Made by a program: the position numbers and the translations under genes. From assembly GCA_002704345.1 (NCBI GenBank), contig PAGD01000002.1:71630-87644 (forward strand): a stretch of DNA of 16,015 nt, written 5' to 3'. Origin of the DNA: Rhodobiaceae bacterium (GTDB taxonomy: Bacteria; Pseudomonadota; Alphaproteobacteria; MED-G09). Within the stretch, counting starts at the first letter, position 1. Each line of letters starts with the position of its first letter. The notes beneath the pieces were generated by a model that saw nothing but the letters and a program-made list of their open reading frames with translations, was not told where the DNA came from and did not search any database. Positions 1-5,338 of this stretch are shown in pieces.

Positions 1-86
1 AAAATAACTGATTTTTTAAACCGTTCATCATCCATTCCAGGCATAGCAATTAAAAATTGACCAACTAAAGATGTTTCTTGAGACAT
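1..86 (-). CDS. YqgE/AlgH family protein, N-terminal fragment (partial)
   Basis: Only the first 28 codons are inside the window; the gene runs off the left edge. The ATG is at 86-84 on the minus strand, with an AAAGGA ribosome binding site just upstream (about 94-99). The visible protein begins MSQETSLVGQFLIAMPGMDD and continues with ERFKKSVI. The combination FLIAMPGM-D-(E/P)RF-K-SVI is the characteristic opening of the YqgE/AlgH (UPF0301, DUF179) family, a small soluble bacterial protein of poorly defined role. It is divergent from the peroxiredoxin gene, with 115 bp between the two start codons. The family call rests on about 20 residues but the motif is distinctive. No functional claim is made. 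Confidence 0.75.
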   Translation of the reverse strand, partial: MSQETSLVGQFLIAMPGMDDERFKKSVI

Positions 87-201
87 TTGGATTCCTTTAA
101 AAAAAAGATAATTTTCTTTATTATTTATAAATGATAATCTTTTATTTATATAAATGTTATAGATTGTCTATATAAATAATAATTAAATATTAGGGAGAAA
201 A
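87..201. promoter_or_regulatory. Divergent yqgE/peroxiredoxin intergenic region with a dyad
   Basis: This very AT-rich 115-bp region must carry the promoters of both divergent genes. It contains a perfect 6-bp inverted repeat TATAGA-TTG-TCTATA at 158-172 and a 12-bp palindrome ATTTATATAAAT at 144-155. The octamer ATATAAAT occurs at 148-155 and again at 170-177, 22 bp apart and on either side of the dyad centre. The dyad lies about 30 bp upstream of the peroxiredoxin start, where an operator would be plausible. It resembles an OxyR half-site (ATAG...CTAT), but the spacer is 5 rather than the usual 7. No convincing -35/-10 pair could be fixed. The role is inferred. Confidence 0.35.
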
Positions 202-690
202 ATGATGACTATTAAAGAAGGCGATAAATTACCAGAAGTTACACTTCACCATATGACTGAAAATGGACCAACTCCAATAACTACAAGTGAACTCTTCAGT
301 GGAAAAAAATCAGTTCTCTTTGCTGTGCCGGGTGCATTTACTCCAGGCTGTTCAATGCAACATTTACCAGGATTTGTAAGTAACTCCGATGAAATTCTCA
401 GCAAAGGCGTTGATCAAATTGTTTGTTTATCTGTTAATGATGCATTTGTTATGGATGCTTGGGGAAAAGATAAAGGTACAGGCGATAAAATCTTAATGTT
501 AGGTGACGGTAATGGAGATTTTACTGAGGCAGCAGGATTAACTATGGATGGCTCAGGATTTGGTCTTGGATCAAGATCATTGAGATACTCAATGGTTATA
601 GATGACAACTTCGTAACAAAGTTAAATTTAGAATCAAATCCTGGAGAAATTGCAGAGTCCAGCGCCGAAAGTATTCTTGGACAACTATAA
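202..690 (+). CDS. Peroxiredoxin, Prx5-type (AhpC/TSA superfamily)
   Basis: This is a thiol peroxidase expected to reduce H2O2 and organic hydroperoxides in the cytoplasm using glutathione/glutaredoxin or thioredoxin. The 162-residue protein has the Prx5 signature PGAFTPGCS at residues 43-51. Cys50 is the peroxidatic cysteine and Thr47 is part of the T-x-x-C active site. It is followed by the family-typical VCLSVNDAFVMDAW (74-87), where Cys75 is the second conserved cysteine. There is no fused glutaredoxin domain. Two ATGs are in tandem at 202 and 205; GGGAG at about 192-196 serves either, so the mature start could be one residue shorter. It converges on rnhA with only 7 bp between the stops. 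The adjacency to rnhA-thrB-ispH is a recurring alphaproteobacterial arrangement. The divergent promoter region holds a dyad that might be a redox-responsive operator. Confidence 0.92.
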   Translation: MMTIKEGDKLPEVTLHHMTENGPTPITTSELFSGKKSVLFAVPGAFTPGCSMQHLPGFVSNSDEILSKGVDQIVCLSVNDAFVMDAWGKDKGTGDKILMLGDGNGDFTEAAGLTMDGSGFGLGSRSLRYSMVIDDNFVTKLNLESNPGEIAESSAESILGQL

Positions 691-697
691 ATAATTT

Positions 698-1132
698 CTA
701 TTGATTGATTATACCCATTCGGGCGAGCTCATCAGCTCGCTCGTTTCCTGGGTCACCAGCGTGTCCTTTTACCCATTTCCATAAAACTGTTCTTTCACTA
801 TGAAGAGTATCTAATTCTTTCCATAAGTCAGAATTTTTTACTGGTTTTTTTGCTGCTGTTTGCCAGTTATTTTTTTTCCAATTATGTATCCATTTAGTTA
901 TTCCATCCTTTACATAATTTGAATCGGTAAAAAGTATAATTTCATAATCTTTATCAATATAATCAAGTGCTTTAATGGCTGCTATTAACTCCATTCGATT
1001 ATTTGTTGTGTTTTTCTCACCACCGCTTAAATCAATAGTTTCATTATTAATTTTAATGGTAACTCCCCAACCTCCAGGCCCGGGATTACCTGAACATGCA
1101 CCATCAGTATAAACTTCTGCTTTTTTATTCAT
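698..1132 (-). CDS. rnhA: Ribonuclease HI
   Basis: This endonuclease cuts the RNA strand of RNA-DNA hybrids, removing R-loops and primers. The 144-residue protein is a normal single-domain RNase HI, and every active-site residue is visible: Asp10 in YTDGACSGNPG, Glu48 in NRMEL, Asp70 in FTDSNYV, His124 in KGHAGDPGNERAD and Asp134 in the same stretch. This numbering coincides with that of the E. coli enzyme. It is the last gene of the ispH-thrB-rnhA operon. Its ATG shares one base with the thrB stop (TAATG at 1134-1130), which suggests translational coupling. The 3' end, coding NERADELA, contains a GC-rich perfect hairpin on the opposite strand. The second RNase H gene of the window, rnhB, lies about 7 kb away. 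Confidence 0.96.
   Translation of the reverse strand: MNKKAEVYTDGACSGNPGPGGWGVTIKINNETIDLSGGEKNTTNNRMELIAAIKALDYIDKDYEIILFTDSNYVKDGITKWIHNWKKNNWQTAAKKPVKNSDLWKELDTLHSERTVLWKWVKGHAGDPGNERADELARMGIINQ
723..740 (+). other. GC-rich perfect hairpin inside the rnhA 3' end
   Basis: GCGAGCT (723-729) and AGCTCGC (734-740) form a perfect 7-bp stem around a CATC loop; pairs 722-741 (G-U) and 721-742 can extend it. It lies 33 bp after the peroxiredoxin stop codon, so it would be transcribed in any peroxiredoxin read-through mRNA. The downstream bases (TCGTTTCC) are not a proper U-tract. It also encodes the conserved Glu-Arg-Ala-Asp-Glu-Leu-Ala of rnhA, so it may be a coding coincidence. Confidence 0.3.
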
Positions 1133-2091
1133 TAGAGTCCATAATCCTCAATATTATTTATTTGTTCATGAAATTTTAATCTGCTAAGAAATTCTTTAGG
1201 ATCTTGATAATTGACAATATCAACTTCATTTGAGCTATTCCAATTATCAACCCTTGTTAATAAAAATCTTAGTGCAGAACCTGAACATAATACAGGAAGG
1301 TTTTCCAATTCACTATCCGTTAAAGGTTTTAATTCTTGATAACCTTTTAATAAACTTTTAAAAATTTCTTTTGAAAATTTATTTTCTTTATTAAAACACC
1401 ATGCGTTTATGCATATACTTAAGTCATAGGCAAAAAAATCATTACAAGAAAAATAAAAGTCAATTAATCCCGAAACTTTATTATTTAAAAAAAGGACGTT
1501 ATCAGGAAATAAATCTGCATGAATTATTCCTGATGGTAAGTCTTTTGGCCATAGATCTCTAATTCTATTAAGTTCCTTCTTTAGCTTGTTATAAAGATTT
1601 TCTTCTAAAAAATTTAATTTTTTTTGATTTGCCTCTATGAGATTGCTCCAGCCATTGTAAGATAGGTCATTTTTCTTCTTTAGTTTGAAATTAGTGACAT
1701 TTAAATGCATTTCTGCAAGTGCTTTACCTATTTCATAGGTATGACTTTCTTCAATTGATGATATTGATTTTCCCTCAAGAAAAGTAAGAAGGGCTGATGA
1801 TTTTGATTTTATTCTACCAATTGATTTATTTTCAAGATTCTTAACTGGTGTTGGGCATTTGATATTATTTGATGATAAATGTATCATTAATTCTAGAAAA
1901 AAATTAATATCATTGGTGTCTGTAATATTTTCATAGATTGTTAAAATATAATCATTAGAATCGATACCTACTTTATAGTTAGTATTCTGAATTCCCTCAT
2001 TAATACCTTTAATAAAATCTAGATTATTAAAATTGTAATTTTTTAAAAAGTCTTTTAGATCTTCTTTAGTAATATGAGTAAAAACTGCCAT
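1132..2091 (-). CDS. thrB: Homoserine kinase (ThrB, aminoglycoside-phosphotransferase fold)
   Basis: It phosphorylates homoserine to O-phosphohomoserine, the branch step to threonine. The 319-residue protein belongs to the APH/choline-kinase-like ThrB type found in alphaproteobacteria and pseudomonads, not the GHMP kinase type of E. coli. The N-terminus MAVFTHITKEDLKDFL and the stretch KGINEGIQNTNY (28-39) are typical of this family. The catalytic loop is H-A-D-L-F-P-D-N at 191-198, with Asp193 as catalytic base and Asn198, and the metal-binding Asp211 lies in LIDFY. The ATG at 2091 follows the ispH stop by one base (TAA-A-ATG), and its own stop shares a base with the rnhA ATG, so the three genes are a compact operon. 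No regulatory leader is visible. Confidence 0.93.
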   Translation of the reverse strand: MAVFTHITKEDLKDFLKNYNFNNLDFIKGINEGIQNTNYKVGIDSNDYILTIYENITDTNDINFFLELMIHLSSNNIKCPTPVKNLENKSIGRIKSKSSALLTFLEGKSISSIEESHTYEIGKALAEMHLNVTNFKLKKKNDLSYNGWSNLIEANQKKLNFLEENLYNKLKKELNRIRDLWPKDLPSGIIHADLFPDNVLFLNNKVSGLIDFYFSCNDFFAYDLSICINAWCFNKENKFSKEIFKSLLKGYQELKPLTDSELENLPVLCSGSALRFLLTRVDNWNSSNEVDIVNYQDPKEFLSRLKFHEQINNIEDYGL

Positions 2092-2092
2092 T

Positions 2093-3040
2093 TTATTCTC
2101 TTAATTCTCTGGGTATTTTAAAAGAAATATTCTCGTCCGCAATAACACTTTTTTTAATTTTGACGTGAAATTTATTTTTGAATAAATTTAGAAATTCATC
2201 TACTAATATTTCTGGCGCACTTGCACTTGCGGTTAGACCAATTGTTTCAAAGTGCACCATTTCATCCCAATTAATTGATTTAATTTCAGAAATCAAAAAA
2301 GTATTTTTACACCCAGACTGGCTAGCTACTTCCACTAGCCTTATTGAGTTTGAAGAATTTTCTCCACCAATTACATAAATCGCGTCACATTTCTTTGCTA
2401 TGCTTTTTACTGCTGCCTGTCTATTTGTAGTTGCGTAACAAATATCTTCGCGTGGCGGTTCTATTAAGTCGGGAAATTTTTTCTTAAGAGCTCTAATTAG
2501 TTTTGCGGTATCGTCTACTGATAATGTTGTTTGAGTTATAAGCGCTACTTTATTAAAGTTACTATTATTAAGTTTTTTAATATCATTAATATTTTCTATA
2601 AGAGTAATTGATTGACTTGGTATTTGTCCCATTGTCCCGTCAACTTCTGGGTGACTTTTATGACCGATAAGAAAAATATGAGCTCCATTTTCAAAGTGTC
2701 TTTTTGCCTCAATATGCACTTTAAGGACCAAGGGGCATGTAGCATCAATAAATGGTATTTTTTTTTCTTTTGCTTCTTCTTTAACTAATGAAGATACACC
2801 GTGAGCTGAAAAAATAACTCTAGCACCTTCAGGAATATCATCTAATTCATCAACAAAAACAACACCCTTGCTTTCAAGGTCTTTAACAACCCAAGGGTTA
2901 TGAACAATTTCATGTCTCACATAAATAGGCGGACCATATTTTTCGAGGCTCAACTCAACTATATTTATAGCTCTTTCAACACCTGCGCAAAATCCTCTTG
3001 GATTTGGTAAATATAATATTTTTTCAATTTTTTTATTCAT
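2093..3040 (-). CDS. ispH: 4-hydroxy-3-methylbut-2-enyl diphosphate reductase
   Basis: This is the last enzyme of the MEP isoprenoid pathway; it reduces HMBPP to IPP and DMAPP with a [4Fe-4S] cluster. Counted from the ATG at 3040 (315 aa), the three cluster cysteines are Cys18 (NPRGFCAGV), Cys102 (DATCPLV) and Cys201 (ICYATTNRQ). The catalytic Glu is in HPEVDGTMGQ (about 130-139), and the substrate-binding His sits in SAHG (78-81). A GTG nine bases upstream (3049) is in frame and would add Met-Asn-Lys, duplicating the Met-Asn-Lys of the ATG start. Neither start has a clear Shine-Dalgarno sequence, so ATG is preferred only on general grounds. It is the first gene of the minus-strand operon and is divergent from the lipoprotein gene across about 80-90 bp. 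Confidence 0.95.
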   Translation of the reverse strand: MNKKIEKILYLPNPRGFCAGVERAINIVELSLEKYGPPIYVRHEIVHNPWVVKDLESKGVVFVDELDDIPEGARVIFSAHGVSSLVKEEAKEKKIPFIDATCPLVLKVHIEAKRHFENGAHIFLIGHKSHPEVDGTMGQIPSQSITLIENINDIKKLNNSNFNKVALITQTTLSVDDTAKLIRALKKKFPDLIEPPREDICYATTNRQAAVKSIAKKCDAIYVIGGENSSNSIRLVEVASQSGCKNTFLISEIKSINWDEMVHFETIGLTASASAPEILVDEFLNLFKNKFHVKIKKSVIADENISFKIPRELRE

Positions 3041-3129
3041 TTTATTCACAGGTTAAACTACGGTACATTTAAATTATTTATAAACGTTTTTTCTTTATAG
3101 TTTGATATAGAGTTTGGGAAAAGTTAATT

Positions 3130-3582
3130 ATGTTAAAATATATCTTTACAGCAATAATAATTATTTCAGTTTCATCTTGCAGCTCATCAAATTTTGAATT
3201 TGATCCTGGTGCTTGTCCGAGGGCGGCCATAATGGAAGGTTCAGAATCAAGCTCATTTAATGGATTGAAAATTGAACTAAACCGAACAGTAATGATTTGT
3301 GAATATAATGTTCGAAAAAAGAAAATAGATTTTAATATAGGGGTTATAGGTGACATTATTGGTGGTAATAAAAATATAGTGGAAAAAATCGATATACCTA
3401 TTTTTATAGCTTTTGTAGGACCAAATGATGTAGTTATTGATAAGTGGATAAAAAATAATTCTATAAAGGTATCATCGAAAGAAATTTCTTCATTTAGTAT
3501 TGGGGTTGAAAATCTTAAATCAGATATTTTGGAAGGAAGAACTGGATCATCTTATAAAGTATTAATTGGTATCCAAAAATAA
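3130..3582 (+). CDS. Small predicted lipoprotein, function unknown
   Basis: The 150-residue protein begins with a short hydrophobic signal (residues 3-14). A lipobox follows, Val14-Ser-Ser-Cys17, so Cys17 is the likely lipidated residue after signal peptidase II cleavage. The Ser-Ser-Ser-Asn that follows does not contain the Asp+2 inner-membrane retention signal of enterics. The mature part has two more cysteines, Cys29 (PGACPRAAIMEG) and Cys57 (VMICEYN), which could form a disulfide in the periplasm. The rest looks beta-rich with no transmembrane segment. From memory, a Cys-Pro-Arg motif after the lipobox recurs in a family of uncharacterised alphaproteobacterial lipoproteins; a search would be needed to confirm that. 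GGGA lies about 12 bases before the ATG. The gene sits between divergent ispH and the glycine riboswitch, with no visible terminator after it. Confidence 0.75.
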   Translation: MLKYIFTAIIIISVSSCSSSNFEFDPGACPRAAIMEGSESSSFNGLKIELNRTVMICEYNVRKKKIDFNIGVIGDIIGGNKNIVEKIDIPIFIAFVGPNDVVIDKWIKNNSIKVSSKEISSFSIGVENLKSDILEGRTGSSYKVLIGIQK

Positions 3583-3626
3583 TCATTTTTAATTTGTTAA
3601 ATAGAGAATCGTAGTAATGTTAATTA

Positions 3627-3705
3627 ATTATTGCGGGAGAGACTACACTTAGCGCCGAAGGAGCAACCGCCCTCGGAAACTCTCAGGCAAAAGGACCGCA
3701 ATAAT
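3627..3705 (+). ncRNA. Glycine riboswitch aptamer 1
   Basis: P1 is a perfect 10-bp helix: ATTATTGCGG (3627-3636) with CCGCAATAAT (3696-3705). P2 is GAGAG (3637-3641) with CTCTC (3680-3684). P3 has a minimal CCG/CGG stem (3667-3669 with 3674-3676). The conserved core GCGCCGAAGGAGCAA spans 3652-3666, and CTCTCAGGCAAAAGGACC spans 3680-3697. It is a canonical aptamer with a very short P3 arm. Confidence 0.92.
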
Positions 3706-3709
3706 ATTA

Positions 3710-3789
3710 GACTCTGGAAAGCAAATCATAATGATTTCACCCACGGGGTAAGTATTTATACGAAATCTCTCAGGTTCCAACGACAGAGG
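3710..3789 (+). ncRNA. Glycine riboswitch aptamer 2 (divergent core)
   Basis: P1 pairs CTCTG (3712-3716) with CAGAG (3784-3788). P2 pairs GAAAG (3717-3721) with CTCTC (3767-3771) and contains one A-C mismatch. P3a is AAATCA/TGATTT (3723-3728 with 3732-3737). The core reads CACCCACGGGGTAA rather than the CCGAAGGAGCAA form of aptamer 1, and the 3' part is CTCTCAGGTTCCAACGACAGAG. It is recognisable by its position, its CTCTCAGG element and its closing helix. Confidence 0.85.
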
Positions 3790-3820
3790 AGGGCAGGTTT
3801 ACTTTAAACCTTCATCTGTC
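3782..3820 (+). promoter_or_regulatory. Riboswitch expression-platform hairpin
   Basis: GACAGA (3782-3787) can pair perfectly with TCTGTC (3815-3820), and GA (3789-3790) with TC (3812-3813), around a single G-A mismatch. Nested inside is the perfect hairpin GGTTTA-CTT-TAAACC (3796-3810). The outer stem uses the same bases that form the 3' strand of aptamer 2 P1, so the two structures exclude each other. The stem ends three bases before the gcvT Shine-Dalgarno GGAG (3823-3826 before ATG 3832). Glycine binding would favour P1, open this stem and free the ribosome site. This is an inference from base pairing. Confidence 0.6.
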
Positions 3821-3831
3821 ATGGAGTCTTT

Positions 3832-4962
3832 ATGTCTGAACTATTAAATGAAAATATTCATATTGAAAAAACGTCTCTTTTTGATTTTCATAACCAAATG
3901 AATGCTAAATTAGTACCCTTTGGTGGATACTATCTTCCTATAAATTATACACCAGGCATTATTGCCGAGCATAATCACACTAGATCTAGCGCAAGTATTT
4001 TTGATGTTTCGCATATGGGTCAAATTGAGATAAGTGGTCCATTTGTAATGGAGGCTATGGAAAAAATCCTTCCTATATCTTTTTCAAAGATATCGCCAGG
4101 TAAAGTAAAATACACTCAATTTTTAAATAAGGAAGGTAAGATAATTGATGATTTAATGATTCATCGAACTAGCAATGAAAATACTGTTTGGTTGGTTGTT
4201 AATGCTGCTTGTAAAGAAAAAGATATAAATCACCTTAGAGAAAATCTTAATAAAAAATTTGATATTAATATCAGAGATGATTTATCTTTAATCGCTCTTC
4301 AAGGTCCTAAATCTGAGTCAGCTCTATTAAAATTAGCTCCTGGTATCCTAGGTATGGAGTTTATGTCAAGCGCTTGGGTAAACTTCCAAAATTATAAAAT
4401 TTTAATTTCTAGGTGCGGATATACTGGAGAGGATGGATTTGAAATTTCAATTCCTAATAAATATGTTTTATCTTTCACTCAAAAACTTTTAGAGAACTCT
4501 GATGTTAAATTAGCTGGGCTAGGAGCAAGAGATTCACTTCGTTTAGAGGCAGGTCTTTGTCTTTATGGCCATGACATTAATTTAAAAATATCACCTATTG
4601 AGGCTGGTTTAAAATGGTCGATTTGCAAGGAAAGAATAAGTTCTGCAGATTTTATAGGGGGCAATAGTATCAAGCATGAGTGTAGTAAAGGTCCTTCAAA
4701 GAGGTTGCTTGGATTTCTTCCTAAGGGAAGAGCACCTGCAAGAGAAGGAACCTTGATATATGACGCTGGGGAAAATTTAATTGGTGAAGTTACTAGCGGT
4801 GGTTTTTCTCCAACACTAAGCATTCCAATATCAATGGGTTATATCGACTCATCTTTAATTGATGAAAAAGAAGTTTTTCTAAATGTAAGAGGAAAAAAAA
4901 TTCCCGCAGAAATAGTTAAGCTTCCATTTGTTCCTCATAATTATTTTAAAAAGGTAAATTAA
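3832..4962 (+). CDS. gcvT: Glycine cleavage system T protein (aminomethyltransferase)
   Basis: It transfers the aminomethyl carbon from the H protein to tetrahydrofolate, giving 5,10-methylene-THF and ammonia. The 376-residue length is normal. Recognisable elements are VPFGGYYLPINY (28-39), IFDVSHMGQIEISG (56-69), GKIIDDLMI at 102-110 with the folate/active-site Asp pair 106-107, GYTGEDGFEIS, LGARDSLRLEAGLCLYGHD and the C-terminal FVPHNYF. Being first of gcvT-H-PA-PB rules in glycine cleavage over related folate enzymes such as DmdA or sarcosine/dimethylglycine enzymes. The start is set by GGAG at 3823-3826, five bases before the ATG. The gene is preceded by the tandem glycine riboswitch, whose terminal hairpin abuts this ribosome site. 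gcvH begins immediately after its stop. Confidence 0.96.
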   Translation: MSELLNENIHIEKTSLFDFHNQMNAKLVPFGGYYLPINYTPGIIAEHNHTRSSASIFDVSHMGQIEISGPFVMEAMEKILPISFSKISPGKVKYTQFLNKEGKIIDDLMIHRTSNENTVWLVVNAACKEKDINHLRENLNKKFDINIRDDLSLIALQGPKSESALLKLAPGILGMEFMSSAWVNFQNYKILISRCGYTGEDGFEISIPNKYVLSFTQKLLENSDVKLAGLGARDSLRLEAGLCLYGHDINLKISPIEAGLKWSICKERISSADFIGGNSIKHECSKGPSKRLLGFLPKGRAPAREGTLIYDAGENLIGEVTSGGFSPTLSIPISMGYIDSSLIDEKEVFLNVRGKKIPAEIVKLPFVPHNYFKKVN

Positions 4963-5334
4963 ATGACAGATATTTATTACACAAAAGATCATGAATGGAT
5001 AAAGGTAGATGGTGGTGAGGGTTTAGTTGGTATTACCTCTTATGCCAGCGAACAACTTGGGGATATTGTTTTTGTAGAGTTACCTCAAAAAGGAATATCT
5101 TTTGATCAAGGGAAGGATGTTGCTGTTATAGAGTCAGTCAAAGCAGCAAGTGAGATTTACTCACCAGCTTCTGGAGAAATTATTGAAACCAATTCTTCAC
5201 TAGAAGAAAATCCTGAAATTATAAATGATGATCCTTTGGTAGCTGGATGGCTTTATAAAATAAAAATAATCAATAAAGAAGAACTAAAAAATTTAATGAA
5301 TGAAGAAGAATACAACAAATTAATTGGAGTATAA
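4963..5334 (+). CDS. gcvH: Glycine cleavage system H protein (lipoyl carrier)
   Basis: This is the shuttle protein that carries the aminomethyl group on a lipoyl arm between the P, T and L proteins. The 123 residues are the standard size. The lipoylation site is Lys60 in the motif ESVKAASEIYSP, within a typical GITSYASEQLGDIVFVELP-type lipoyl domain fold. The C-terminal part (LVAGWLYKIKI) is also conserved. The ATG follows the gcvT TAA with no gap, and gcvPA starts four bases after its stop. The L protein (dihydrolipoamide dehydrogenase) is not in this window; it is normally shared with other complexes. Confidence 0.97.
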   Translation: MTDIYYTKDHEWIKVDGGEGLVGITSYASEQLGDIVFVELPQKGISFDQGKDVAVIESVKAASEIYSPASGEIIETNSSLEENPEIINDDPLVAGWLYKIKIINKEELKNLMNEEEYNKLIGV

Positions 5335-5338
5335 AGCA

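Larger units (their letters stand above)
3627..3820 (+). ncRNA. Tandem glycine riboswitch, whole leader with expression platform
   Basis: This cis-regulatory RNA lies upstream of gcvT. It contains two consecutive glycine aptamers joined by a short linker (about 3706-3710), followed by a hairpin that competes with aptamer 2 for its closing strand. The diagnostic core sequences are present: GCGCCGAAGGAGCAA then CTCTCAGGCAAAAGGACCGC in aptamer 1, and ACTCTGG ... CTCTCAGG ... GACAGAG in aptamer 2. Its position directly before a complete gcvT-H-PA-PB operon fits the established role of such tandem riboswitches as glycine-responsive ON switches. No U-tract terminator follows the platform hairpin, so control is more likely at translation initiation. 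The mechanism is inferred. Confidence 0.95.

Noticed and set aside
414..608. Minus-strand ORF inside the peroxiredoxin gene.
   Set aside because: It is antisense to a gene with a clear family match, has no ribosome site and no recognisable motif.
3821..3847. Eight-codon ORF (ATG at 3821) overlapping the gcvT start out of frame, as a possible leader peptide.
   Set aside because: It has no spaced ribosome site, and the GGAG downstream of its ATG belongs to gcvT. Chance overlap is the simpler reading.
3832..4962. Possible DMSP demethylase (DmdA) or other GcvT-like folate enzyme, common in marine alphaproteobacteria.
   Set aside because: Glycine riboswitch and immediate gcvH-gcvPA-gcvPB neighbours, plus normal GcvT length and motifs, favour GcvT.
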